Assembly: GCF_018139145.2 (NCBI RefSeq)
Contig: NC_059486.1
Location: forward strand, 8,556,001-8,620,000
DNA length: 64,000 nt
DNA from: Gymnogyps californianus
Taxonomy: Eukaryota; Chordata; Aves; Accipitriformes; Cathartidae
Direction of reading: 5' to 3'
Part shown: piece by piece, positions 51,259 to 63,439 of the stretch
How positions within the stretch are numbered: position 1 is the stretch's first letter
Layout of the letters: every line of letters starts with the position of its first letter
Program-made: the position numbers and the translations under genes
Notes under the pieces: generated by a model
Told to the model about the DNA's origin: nothing
The model's database searches: none
Seen by the model: only the letters and a program-made list of their open reading frames with translations

Positions 51259-51529
51259 CTGTTGCAAGGGACAAGGAGGAAGAGGTGGGGTGGGTTTCAG
51301 CAGATTCAGAGGTGGTGCGTACCCACGGCTTTCACATTTATTTTTCAACACTGTAACAATAACCTGATGGAAAGAGTTGATTGGCAGATGCCAAGAAAAA
51401 CACTTTGAGAAGATAAAAAAAGCCATGGGAAAGCAAGACTATATAACTTTCTAGAAGATAAGACGGAGCATGTTCACTGTAAACAAAACCACCTCCACAT
51501 CCCACATACACAGACACGTACTGTGCGGC

Positions 51530-52000
51530 GGTCCATTAACACTCAGTATGTTCCACTGATTAAAAAGAAAATTTAACACATCTGTCGGAACACAGAGACA
51601 GAATAAATATCCTTATCGTTCCATTTACTGTAAATAATACTTAAGTGCAAGTCAAATATTAGCTATATTCAGCACAGCATCATAACAAAACAGGCACTGC
51701 TAACATTATGGTCCCAAACTGTGTTATTCTTAATTAACATCTGACATGTATCTGCTTTTGCAATCACCCACTACTGATTAAATGACAAGGCACAATGTCA
51801 GATGCATAATCTGATTGGTTAGTACTCAGTTACCAAGGTGTTACATTTTGAAATTGCCTGTGAATTGATTTCTTTTATTGAATTAATAAGTGTTATCATA
51901 CTGTACAGAAGGTAAAATTGCTACTGAATGTGAGCGATAACATATAATTACAGAAAATCAAATCCTAATCTGCAGAGCCAAGCCAGGTGTCAACATTTTA
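51530..52000. promoter_or_regulatory. Candidate conserved non-coding element
   Basis: Unique AT-rich block containing 'attcttaattaacatctgac', 'cactactgattaaatgacaa', 'cataatctgattggttagta' (an inverted CCAAT box) and 'attgaattaataagtgttat'. No sustained frame and no simple repeats. Candidate enhancer by texture only. Confidence 0.38.
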
Positions 52001-52519
52001 ATTGTAGTTAGGGAAGCGCAGTAACACCATGGAGCAGGGGGAGGATGGGAAGAGAGATCTCAAGTGTAGGAAGAAAGAAATATATTGCATAAAAAATTTA
52101 GTTAGGCATGATAGCAACCTTGAGGGATGTCAACCACTTGCGTGTGCAGAAATATTATAGTTAATTTTTCATTTTAAACTATAATCCCACATGCTGGGAC
52201 ACCTGACTATCTCTCAGAGTCTTAAGATCTGCATTTTCGGGAGAACGTTTCTGAAAGATTTTAGGAGATACAAGCATAAAATACATGAATTATGCACTTC
52301 CCCTATTCTCTCCTTAAAAAAAATAAGATCCCTTCTTTCCCCAGAAAGATCAAGTCCCTGTGAGATGATACCACAATTTTCTGCTATAAATAAAAACTCA
52401 GAGATTTTATTAATTTTAGTAGCTTTACACACTGTTTCAGTGAAAAATGCCTCTTCAAGCCGTTTCCTAGTTGCTCTCCCTGTTAGTCTGCATTCAAACA
52501 CCACACTAATGTAACTACT

Positions 52520-52680
52520 GGCGTCTAAATTGATGATGTTAAATTGGCGTAACCCCCTTGCACGGACACTCTCAAATTAGCTAGTTCCAATACATTTGAT
52601 CTATATCAGCCACTCTTAAACCAATTTGAGCATTCATGCTAACGGACTACACCAGTTTAACTATGTGTACTCAGAAAATG
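52520..52680. repeat. Possible old amniote interspersed repeat
   Basis: Repeated phrases such as 'gttaaattggcgtaaccc', 'tcttaaaccaatttgagc' and 'acaccagtttaactatg' resemble old amniote repeats with 'gtttaa...accagtttaacta' text. The assignment is weak and the boundaries are unknown. Confidence 0.3.
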
Positions 52681-52689
52681 ATGTCGCTA

Positions 52690-55600
52690 AATTGCTGCAA
52701 TTTCTTTGGATTAAGGAGGCCTAGGAGAGCCCCGGCTTCCTCCTCACGCCGCATGAGGAAGGAGCCATTCAAGCCACCGTAACCGACTTGGCAGATGTTG
52801 ACTCTCACTCATTGGTGCATAGCCAAAACCTTGCCCTATCGCCCCTCTGTCCAGGCAACACCACGCAATTCCAGGTCCCCATATCTCCACCTCTTCCTCC
52901 TCTCTGTTGCTGCCTTCCCACCGTTAGTATCCAAATCTTCTCCCACTGCCATCCCCAAGAGCTTGGCTTGTGACGCTGTTTCTCCTGTCCTCCTGAGGGC
53001 TCAACAGGGCTGTTCACAATCAGGCACAATCTGCCAGCTTTTCCTGTTGTGACCTTCTCTCGTTTTGGATTCTCTCTGTGATCTCTGTCCTTTGGAAAAG
53101 GGACCCGTCTAGGCACAAGATGAGGTTGCATACAGACAGGAAGAAACAAGGGCAAATGACAAAGCTCTGTTCAAAGACCACGCTGCTTCCCTACTGCACC
53201 ACGAGCCAGCTATCAATTTGCAAAACATCTGTTCAAATCATCAGCTTTTTCTTTTGTTCAGGGATAAAGAGGATGAGGTTAAGTCATCCTGTTTGTATAC
53301 TGAGAGAGAAGTTAAAAACCATGCTGCTACCACCCAATTGGCAAGATATCTTGGCAGCAGGATGGCATATAAAAATTTTACATGAGGCTCTTTCCAAATT
53401 AATTCCTTCTATGCTTCTGTTTCCAGGGGAATAGTGAAAGTTTCATTCTTGAATTGCAAACCCCTGGGCTTAGCTGTGAGATTACCAGGTCAGCAAGCAT
53501 CTTACCAACACAGTTACACAGCGAAGTAATGCAAGAGGTAGCGGGTCGTGGCTTTGTGTCTCAAGAACTATGAGTGCATCTTACACGTACAGTCCTCTGG
53601 GGTGGTGAGGAAAAATAGCAATCTAGGCATGGATATGCAGCATGACAAGGTGGAAGGCCTGGGCAAGCAAAATTTTCGCTGGATACAGACAAGCCATCAT
53701 TGCATGGAGAAGGGAGAGAACAGCACCCCTCGGAATGAGTGCATCTTAATTCTGTACATTGGCCTGTCTTTTAGACACTAATAAAGTTGCTGGAAGAAAA
53801 AAAAAGAACAAACAACACAACTTACTACTAGAGTTGAAGTAACATATTTTTAAAAGAAAATTTCTAAAAGACGAGATGTATAACTTGGCTCTGCAGTGAT
53901 CACAGTGGGGAAAATAACTGGTAGCAGTTGTTATATGCCTAAAGAATGTGAATTCTGGAAAGCAGGAGGAATTAGACTAGCAGAAGTCTGAACTATTATA
54001 ATGGCGAAAAATAGCTATATAGAAGAGAAACCTTCTCTCAACTAATGTCTTTCTACAGTTAAAGGTAAGTGCCAGGGAACATCACTGCAGGAGAGTGAAA
54101 GCCTGTATCGGTTGAGATGAACTGCCCCAACTTGGAGGCCTTTTGCTATGACGAACATCTGCATGACCTCCATGCAGGAACTCTGGAAAAACGGCGAGCA
54201 GCTGATTGGGTTTCCTTTCCAGTCACTCAATTTACAGCTACTTCCTGACCTCGACTTTACAACGTTTGGAGGCTTGGTGGTTTAATGAGCTAAAATTCAT
54301 GCATTTTCACAAACAGAACCTGTCCAGGTACGTTCCTGTATCTCTTCTAGGTTGCGGCCACTGCAATGCAGCAGCAGTTGCTTGTCGCTCCCCAGCCGAC
54401 CCAGTTTTTGGAAGAACATGGGAAGGATGCTGCCTCCAACGCTCCTTTACTGAAACACGCCATGCAAAAAGCATGCTGATAGCGCTGACGCATGGGGAAA
54501 GATTAGACAGAGCGGCACCACGGAGCAGCAGCGGTCTGTGTGCTGCCACATGTGAAAGGAACTCCTGACCTCAGCTGGACGCACTTCTTCCATTTCAAGG
54601 AGACAGAGCCATAACAGCCCAGACGTGACAGTCCCATGGCAGCTTTAGCTGACGGAAGTTGTAAGCTAACCAATTCCCACTCTTCCCTTTGCCCCCAGCC
54701 ATATGTTCCCACCTTCTCTCTTGCACCAGTACCTTTACGACTAAGTGGTGAGACAATTCAGGAAATTAGCCCAAAAGAAACTAATTTCTTTTTTTTTTAT
54801 CACGTTAGCTTTTGGCTGGTTGAGCTCTCTGCAGCAGTCATGAGCACATACGCTAGTGGCTGGGAGGAAAGGGAACACGTGGCTAGAAGCATGAGGGAGG
54901 GAGCTGGAGACCCTCTCCCTGTAAGCTGGGACCATGCTGGAAGCACGGCCTCTGGCTCACGAGACCCTGTGGGCTGGCACAGCACAGGGCAAGCTCCTCC
55001 TGCCCTATTTCACACAGACCTTCAAAAATTCAAAAGAGGAGGATCCTGGAACCCACCCCGGCTGTTTTAAAGGCATGACGTCAAATACACAGTTAGTTTT
55101 TTGCTGCAATAATTCCTTTGAATTCTGCTGTGCAAAACCACAGTTACAGCTATCCCAGATCTTGCTGTTCTGTGGGAGAGATTCCCAGGATGCATCTTCC
55201 TTCAATAATCTCCTGTATGTTGCTGCAACCAACGTGGGCACCTACTTAATCCATGACCTTACAGCTCCTGTCAAGCAGACTGTGACCCCCTCCAGACTCA
55301 TATTATCCATTACCAAATTTTCATTTTTATTAAGCTCAGTAGAGACTTCTTTCCTTCTCCTCTAGGAAGCATGAATTCTCTTGTGTCATTTATTCCACAA
55401 ATGATTTATACCAAGAGCCTGTCAACTGCAGGAGGTACTTGCTTGTGCTTACTATACCTGCAAGTAGCTCTGTCCTTTCCGGGTCATTACTAATAAAGCA
55501 CTTATCCCTCATACAAGCACAAATGCCTCCCTGCGCTCTCACAGGTATTTATCTGAGCACTTCAGAGTCCTCAGCGGATTTATCCTCACAGTGCTGTGGC

Positions 55601-57025
55601 AAGCTGGGCATTGGCGTGATTTCTGTTACACAGCTAAAGAACAAGGCTCGGAGACTGAATTCAGCTCTTTGCTGCTTCAAGGAGACTTAATCTCCCGAAT
55701 CAGGATGCTGTAACCATGGGCTGTTCTTCCTCCTACTCCCCACACCTGCTTCCCCTTGGGACAGCAGAAAACTACTCACGGTTCATCCTAAATTCTCTGC
55801 TTTATCAGCCAGCCCCACACCAGCAGAGTATTGCTGCCCCAATCTGCAGAAGAGATGGCTTCATCCTGTGGCCATTTCTTACTGTTGAAGTGCTTATGAA
55901 AGAGAGCATCGAAAACCCCATGGCCCAGCCTACATGACCCAAATCATCACCCTCCCATCCTGCTCCCCCGTTCACAGATGACTCACGAGATGAAGTCTCC
56001 CCACTGTTCAGCACCGTTCACTATGCAGCCAGCCAGATTTCACGAACAACAGTAAAATAAATATATTTGTCTTGCAACTAGAGCGCCAAGACAAGCAAGG
56101 AGCAAAGCTGGGGGCCAACTGTAACACCACAGATTTTGGCAGTCAGCCCTCTTTCCAGCTCCTTATATATTTTTGTCCCAACTTTCCACCTAGTTCTCCC
56201 TCTTTTCAGTATTTCTGGGCAGATCATAGCACCCATCAAAGAGTGACAAATGGCTGCGTGGCTAAGTGCTTGCCCTTGATAAATTAAAGCATCTCCACAC
56301 TCTCTCCTCTCCCACTCTTTCCAGCGTCACTTTATCACAGGCGAGGCTGAGAAACCTGTTGCTGCTGTTTCTCTTTTTAAACCCTAAAGCCAACTGGCAA
56401 ACCAGAATTTAACCTCACAGCTGCTGAATACAGTTAGATTAATACACGCTGGCCAAACAAAATATTGCTTTTAAAATGCAATTTGTGCTTGGCACTGAAC
56501 ACACTGGGAGAATTCAGAGCAATTTGCACTACAGACCAGCTCATAACCCTATGCAGAAAGTGCTTTGATGCCCCCAATTTACATCTGAGAGCCTTAATGC
56601 ATTTTGGAAAGAGGCAGTAGAGTAGAAAGCCCCTGCACTAATCACAACTGATGTGAGAAAACTGAAAACACTTAATTGCTTCTAATTTGTTGTAAAATTC
56701 TGTGTCTGTGCACACCCTCTCTTTCCAAAAATCTAAAAAGTCACAGCAAGATGGTGGAAAAAATGGGGAAATTCTGGCAAGTTATGATGACACTTTTAGC
56801 CTGAAAATCCTCCTTATTGACCCAAAATATACCTGGCAGTTTATTTCTGATGGGGTGGCTGAAAGAAAGGCATAACAAAAGGCTTTCACCTGTGATTATC
56901 TTGCCTAACCCTCATGCAGCTTCATACTGCTGTACCAAGCTGCAGATGTATTCATCTGTACAGGTATTTATGGTCAATCTCTTGCAGACAAAATGCGTAT
57001 TTCCCCACCACAATAAAAGTCAGTT
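52690..57025. other. Unique intronic stretch, nothing recognised
   Basis: Mixed sequence with GC-richer patches near 52720-53060 and 54350-55000 that generate overlapping ORFs on both strands. No exon, RNA gene or confident repeat was recognised. Confidence 0.5.
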
Positions 57026-57029
57026 CAAA

Positions 57030-57105
57030 GCGGGCTGCTCTCATTGAAGTCCATGGGAGATTTTGTTTTCCCCATCAATTTTAGCAGGAGTTGGGTTGGG
57101 CCCGT
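57030..57105. repeat. Palindromic amniote MITE-like remnant
   Basis: 'gctctcattgaagtccatgg' and 'gagattttgttttccccatc' are followed by 'aattttagcaggagttgggt' and 'tgggccc'. This follows the well-known amniote palindrome of the form 'gctcccattgaagtcaatgggagttttgcc...ttcaatgggagcaggatttggccc'. The two arms are still partly complementary. Confidence 0.55.
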
Positions 57106-57119
57106 TGAGATAGTCCGCT

Positions 57120-57540
57120 TCAGGAAAATCCTCACTTGTTGATTAGGGCTCAGCAGGAAAACACACACAGAATAGCTTATTTTTATTGATTATGCCCGTT
57201 CCCTAAATAATTTGAAATTAATCCTCCAATTTCATTTCAAGCTGCTTTTCTGCTGTGCTTGGTTGCTGAAGGAGAAAAGATTCTGGAGAAAGCGACACAG
57301 GTGAATTACATTTGCTCAACATTTTCAGCATTAAATAATCTGCACATAACTCAGGCTCACTCGAAAGGTACGCTGCAATGATCTGACATAAAATATAGCT
57401 CCGCTAAGCCAAAAAAGATAAAACAGGAATACCTTCATATTTAAAGGAGAAACAGTGAAGGATTTCATATTTTAATGAGATACAGATGCTGACCACTGAA
57501 TGAATCACTCTGCCCATAATTAAGGAGTCTTCTGATGTCT
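57120..57540. promoter_or_regulatory. Candidate conserved non-coding element
   Basis: Unique AT-rich block with 'cttatttttattgattatgc' (a PBX/HOX-like TGATTAT core), 'aatttgaaattaatcctcca', 'catattttaatgagatacag' and 'gcccataattaaggagtctt'. No coding frame and no simple repeats. Candidate enhancer by texture only. Confidence 0.4.
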
Positions 57541-58234
57541 GAAGACTCTTCCTGTCATGAAAACTCTTGGATGCTATTTCATCTCCATCCTAAGCCTGAT
57601 TTCAGACTGAAAGAGGGGGATCCAAATGTTGATGTCACCCCAGACACCACTTACATTCTCCATTTCCCTTTTGAAGAACTTGGTATTAATTTCTGTCTAT
57701 TCAAGTTTTTATGTTTTTATAGGTCTTCAGGCACCCTTAGAGCTAGACGGGAGATATGAAAAATCAACAACAGACCAAGGAATTTCCAGGCACCATACTT
57801 CAGCATTTCATGCAAAACAGCAGTATTTAAATTAGGGATCTGTCTCACTAACATTCAAACCACAGTATAAAATTAGAAAATTTAACTTTCAAGTACACAA
57901 AGAACACAAGAATATTTTACAGTTTTGCTGATGCTTCAACTGTAACAATCTAAGGATCCCATGCAACTGAAAGTTACAGGGAGAAGTTGGACCTTTATTA
58001 TTATTATCCAGCTGGGCTACCTGAGGGCAACAAAAAAGAAAAAGCGGCTTCCACGTACAGTCTTTTCATGAGATGCCCAAAAGCTTGTGTCTTACCTGGT
58101 TACTTGCATGTCCAAAAAAGCTTCTCTTTTTTCCAATTAAGTTGGAATTCTGTATTTTCATTTACTTACCACAACTACTCCCTGGGCATGAATAAAACTC
58201 TCAGCTTTTCTGCTACAAGGTAAAAGGATGGTTT

Positions 58235-58259
58235 AAAAAAAAAAAAAAAAAAAAAAAAA
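58235..58259. repeat. A25 homopolymer
   Basis: A run of 25 adenines on the plus strand. It lies next to the 3' side of the CR1 remnant but has the wrong orientation to be its tail, and CR1 elements normally end in short repeats, not poly(A). Confidence 0.9.
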
Positions 58260-58279
58260 TCTTTTCTTGGGCTGAAGAA

Positions 58280-59860
58280 TCACCTGAGGGTACTCTTGCT
58301 TCATTTCAGCTGCAGCCTCCCCAGGGAAACTGGTCCCCATGCTTAACTAGCCTTCTTGTTGCAAATTTTTCCTAATGCCTCTTCTGACAGCCAGTATCCT
58401 CCTTGAACGGTGATGTTCAGAACGAAACATATTGCACCCACCACCAGAACCGAATTAAATGAAGAGAATGCCTTGCATATTTTATAGTAAACCATATTTC
58501 TATGTTCCAATGATTATTATTTTTTGCCCTGTAACAAGATAGCACTGCAGATCCAGGGATATTTAGTAATCTGCTGTAACCCTGAAACCCTCCACTCACA
58601 CTTTCTTTTACAATTTCTGGCAGAACAAGTACCTGACCAGTTCTGGTCTTTTATAGTTGTTCATTCCTTCTTTGCTTAGCACTGCTAAGCTGTAACCTAT
58701 TTTTTTCAGACCATTTCTATTATTTCAGATCCCCTTGAATCCTAGTCCTGAACTCGGCTGTGCTTGTACCTGTCTCAGCTTAGCATGATCTGCAAAGTGA
58801 ATAACCGTGCTCTCTAGTATGTCATCCAAGTATTAATGGAAGTAGTGACTACTGCAGGAACTGCAGGTCTCCAGCTCTTCCAGGGATTGCTGCCTTCTAC
58901 ATGCTTAGAAACAACTTGATCATCTTTATCATACTTTACTGAAAAAAATTCTCTTGGCATTACAGGCTTCCCAGCCTACAGCTCCTCCCTTTCTCCCTTT
59001 TTGAAAGATATCTCATTAGGTTTTCTTTTCTCCAGTCTTCTCAAGCCTCATTTGTCCTCCACAGATTTTCAAAGATTATCACTAATGGCACTGAAATCGC
59101 TTCAGCCAGTTTTCTAACTACCTGGAGCTGAATTCCTCCAGGCTCTGCTAACTTAAGTATTCAAACCTATTCCTTCTGTCTTTCCTGATAGCATGCTGGC
59201 TGCATGGCTGCAGCTGACCCTCTCAGGAAGAACAGAAAGGATAAAAAAGTCATTCGGCATTTCTGCTTTCTCATTTCCATCTTTTGAGAGTTTTTCCTTT
59301 CCACTGAGCAGTGGACTAACTCATTCCCTGGCCCAGCTCTTGCTACAAATACATTTGTAGAAACCCCTCTGGCTGCCCTTTATGTCTTTTGCCAATTGTA
59401 GCTCATTTGGACTTCGGCCCTCTCATTTTTCTTTGCATGTTCACGCTAAAATTGTTCTCAATAGTTTGACCTTCTCTCCAATTTTTTTTATGTTGCTTTT
59501 GAGTTTCAGGTCATTAAAGAGCCTGTGATTTAGCTAAAGTAATCTCTTACTACGTTTCCCATCTGTCCTCTCCATTAAGGGAGTTCATACTTGCGCCATT
59601 AAATTTGCTTCTCTAAGAAACTTTCAACTCTCCTAAACTTCCTTTTCACTCCGAGCAGCCTGCCAAGACCGTAGCTCTGAGCTGACTGAAATTCGCTTCC
59701 TTGAAACCCATTATCTTCCCCATGCTGCTCTCCCTACTTTTCTTCTTAATAATCAGCAGTCTGGCAATCTAGAAATGTTTTTATTTTAGAAAAGCTATTC
59801 TGCCCAGGTAGACTCATTCCCTAAATTTCCCAACCAAGGGCTGAATTCAAGTTACAGATC
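58280..59860 (-). mobile_element. Degenerate CR1-type LINE, linker, RT and 3' region
   Basis: On the minus strand the order is as expected for CR1. At 59350-59395 it reads DIKGSQRGFYKCICSK, matching the 'ARDxKxxKKxFYKYI' linker between endonuclease and RT. At 59100-59150 it reads GGIQLQVVRKLAEAI, matching 'GIHPRVLRELADVI'. At 58776-58840 it reads ESTVIHFADHAKL, matching 'ESTLIKFADDTKL', with the second catalytic Asp replaced by His. Text near 58365-58390 resembles the CR1 3' region. Stops, frameshifts and a shortening between the second and third blocks show a dead copy. Boundaries are approximate. Confidence 0.78.
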
Positions 59861-60010
59861 AGTTTGTATCTGTTATGCTTTGGGTTCTGGAGATGAACAA
59901 GGGTGTACTTCAAGCACTTTGAAGAAATTTCCCTGCCAAAGTCTCACAGCCAAACCTGTCCTGCTACAAAGCATCACCCCAAAATAGAGGAGGAATTTGC
60001 AAAGAATGAA

Positions 60011-60029
60011 GGGGGGGGGGGGGGGGGGG
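60011..60029. repeat. G19 homopolymer
   Basis: Nineteen consecutive guanines on the plus strand. It is able to form a G-quadruplex, and the length is probably uncertain in any assembly. Confidence 0.85.
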
Positions 60030-60249
60030 AGAAGCTCAGATTTTTCTGGAAGGACAGACACATCCTCCAAAGCATCTGAATCTCTAGGTTAGTGTCCTTA
60101 GAAAAGGCTGCAGAATCCGCCTTGCTGCTGGCACAAGATATAATGAAGGATTTAAGTACAGGTTGTAAAATTCTATGTGCTGTCCTAGATAATTTATACC
60201 TTTCCAAATGATGCCTCTCCATTCCTTAAATACGGGAGATCACCCTCGA

Positions 60250-61860
60250 GGAGGCAGCCCTGACCCCAGTCCTTTCAACATCCTCTCTCTGCACAGGGGA
60301 TACTTATATCCTACTGCCATGCTTAGCTGCACAGTAGCAGTCGATAGGAAAGAGTGACTTAGACAGCGGAGCTAAGAAAGAACAAATATTTTTATAGCAG
60401 CCCCCTAATACTTAGAGTGGGGAAGGAAGACGACAGCATGTACAAGGGAGCCATTGAAAACAGCACTGCTCCTAACATGTGCTTAGAAAGATATCTGTTA
60501 TCTGGGGTTTGCCAGCTGGCTCCTGTATGCACAAGATCACACTGCCTTTAACTCTGTTTGCTTCGCTGTTCCCAGAAATGCAGTCTTTGCCCTGAAGAAA
60601 AATCCCATCCTGCTGCCGGCTGTGATTAGCTGGCCCCAAACAGTCCCTGCCATGCAGGTTTCAGCGGGGCAAGTCCCCCGGGGAGCCAGGCTGCCCCGCT
60701 GCTCCTCCCTGCCCTGAGGGAGCTGCTAGCACCCTGGCTAAGTCCTGGCAGCTCTCCTGAGGAGGCCTGTGAAAGAAACGCATTTCAGTTCCTCCAAATC
60801 CCCATCACCCATTATCTCCTGCAACAGCAAAAACCCATGTTTTAGGTAAAATCCCCAAACAATGCTGGGGAACGGACTGTGCCCTGCACTAAGATGGAAA
60901 GCAAACCCTCTCCCCAGGGTCCCTGTTAATCCCACCTGCAGGGATCCACCTTCCTTCCCAGGACCAAATCTGTCAACGGTTGATCTTAGCAACTAGGCAT
61001 TGAGCATCACTGGGAGGACCAGCACACCCACCTCCAGCTCCACCTCCAGTCCTTCAGCGAAGGTGATTCTCCTGCCCTCACTCCTGAAGCTCAGTTATCA
61101 CCAAGTTCAGAATAAGAAATCTTTCTTGGCCCTTGCAGAGAAGCAGGACATGTCAGCCATAGGATTAATATAGCACGAATATGGTGCAAACAATGCGTTA
61201 TCCACAACCTGATCCATATTAAGGATCCATATTACCAGGTTAAATTTCTGGCTGTTCCCTATTGGGTCGTACAGCTCCTTCTGTAAATGTTTCAAGCTTC
61301 ACCTTAAAACAATTTAAGTCCTTGCTCCCATGACCGTCTTTGGCCAAAACCTGCTCCTAAGAACATCTGGACACTGTCAGTATGCCCTCTCACAGAAATT
61401 CAGACTATAATGTTCCCCTACAGAAGCAGTATTTCTCCTACTGATTTGCTTTTACCCAACTATTTTCGCCTCCATCAAACATCCTAAGCTGTCTGTATTA
61501 ATATTTGGGTTGCTGGTTTATTTTTTCTTTCCAGTTTGTTCCCATTTATGGTGTGCTTCTCCATTTAATACTAAATCAACAGTGACAGATCATCACCCTT
61601 TTTCCAAAATCACTAAATGGTTTAATAATATAATTTTTAGGAACAGATTTGTGGCTTGCACACACACACCAAGGCAAAATAAAGATGACAGCACATTTGA
61701 ACAAGGCAGCAATAAAACAGTGATAGTAATAAAGAATAAAAATGCTATATCAGGTTGCCATGGGAACCAGCATTCAAGGACTCCAGGTAACGTTGTAAAA
61801 CATGCCACTGAGCATAAAGCAGCTAAGCAGGTTAAGAGGTTATTTATTAGGCTGCAACAT
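60250..61860. other. Unique intronic stretch, nothing recognised
   Basis: Mixed sequence with short ORFs. No exon, repeat family or RNA gene was recognised. Confidence 0.5.
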
Positions 61861-61869
61861 GTTGTGCAG

Positions 61870-61882
61870 TGCCCTCTGGTGA
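61870..61882 (-). promoter_or_regulatory. CTCF-core-like site
   Basis: 'tgccctctggtga' agrees with the reverse-complement CTCF core YGCCMYCTRSTGG at 12 of 13 positions. It is preceded by 'gcag', as in many real sites. A single motif match has a meaningful chance rate in 64 kb. Confidence 0.35.
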
Positions 61883-62524
61883 GAGCGCAAGAGAGACACA
61901 AACAGGTTCAAAACTGAGGTAGAAGATGCAAGTATTTGTGCTCCGCGCGTATCACCCGGGAGCTGTCAGCTTGGCAGTTGCATAAATTGGAAGGAACCGG
62001 CGTGCGCCACAGGCAGAAGGTACAGCTGCGTGCAGAGCTACAGAGAGGTGACGCCAGGACACGCACCCACGCCGGCTTTAATCTCCCTCCTGTAGGAGCC
62101 AAGAGCACTGCACCGCACAAAGGAAGTTACCAAGGGCTCCGGGAAACATTTCAGCAGGTGGGACCTGCCGACCTCTGCAAAGTGCTGCTTTTCCTGCGGA
62201 GGGTAATGGGACTAGCTAAGATGAAAGCTACAGTAGGTACGATTAAGGCCAGTAAGCACAATCCTTGGTCGCAGCATGTTTTCTTAAGGACTGAAAGTGT
62301 AACTGTTCCATGCCTAGAAATTTCACTAAAATTAGCAGCCGTTCCCCACGTGGAAGAGTTGCAAAACCAGGCTCAGATTCCCTGGAGCCCTGGGGTACCG
62401 CATGCTGCACGCCCCGCAGAGGAACACAGAGAAACAACTCAACAAGGTAAGGAGCCCATGTGCAAAAAACCAAAAAAGCAATTCAGTAATTCAATTCAAC
62501 TCAAGGTAAAACGACCCTAAAGTG

Positions 62525-63335
62525 TCCTTTCCTACTTGAGACAAAAACACATAGATACCAATCAAACACAAGATGTTCTTAAGCATCTTGGCAACGCAGA
62601 ACCTCTTCCACGATTGCACACCCCCCCATACAAAACAGAGGATGCTGCAAAGCATTTTGAGTGCAGCATGCTCCATTGCAACCTCGCAATGAAACTCCAG
62701 GCTCGTGTGGAGATCTGTGGCTGATGGCTGTTTCTGTAACTGCAAACAGCAGACATCCATACGTCTTTCCAGGTACCGTTAGTTAACCATAAGCATTTAT
62801 TGGGGGGAGCAGAATAGGTTGCTTACAAATATCACAGCCCAGGATTTTCTTTTTTCCCCACAGGCCTTTCTGTAGGGAAATCAATAGATCTAGTTAAATG
62901 ATTTTGAATAAACACTGTTAACATTTTGTATAGATTGGCTCCTCCAAAACTGGAATCGGAGCTAACACCATCCCATTCCATCATCCTTCCCGTTACACCT
63001 AAAATAGTGGAAATCTTAACACAGAGAGAGAATGATTTTTAAGCCTGCCAAAACCTTGCATAACACAAGGCATGGCTGGATTAACTTTTTCTATCAGCAA
63101 AGCCAGACTATTTAGCCTAATATTCAGCAGTGCTTTCAGTGCAGCTTTCCTCTGTTGGGACTAGGGTCAGTGCACGTCCAGCCTGCTAGCACTACTCTGC
63201 CGACAGCCAACTCCGGTACCCATAGCAATTCTGTGGCTAGCAGAAGACTTGAATTTGTCTTTAAACTGCAGAAATACTGCTAGGGAGGTGGAGGTGGGGC
63301 TGGAATATGAAACCCGGCTCTCCTTGTTTTCCCCT
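62525..63335. other. Unique intronic stretch, nothing recognised
   Basis: Mixed sequence with short ORFs only. No splice-flanked exon or repeat family was recognised. Confidence 0.5.
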
Positions 63336-63439
63336 GCACTGTTAAAGCTGTCAATTCAATTCTCCCCCCACTAAGTGGCACCAATGCACCGCAAACCACA
63401 ATGAAAACATCTGTACAGACAGCTTATAAATAAATATTC

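Noticed and set aside
58235..58259. A25 run as the tail of the adjacent CR1 copy
   Set aside because: The element lies on the minus strand, so its tail would be T on the plus strand. CR1 elements also do not normally end in poly(A).
63368..63380. Second CTCF-like core (ccactaagtggca)
   Set aside because: The mismatch falls at a central, strongly constrained G, so binding is unlikely.
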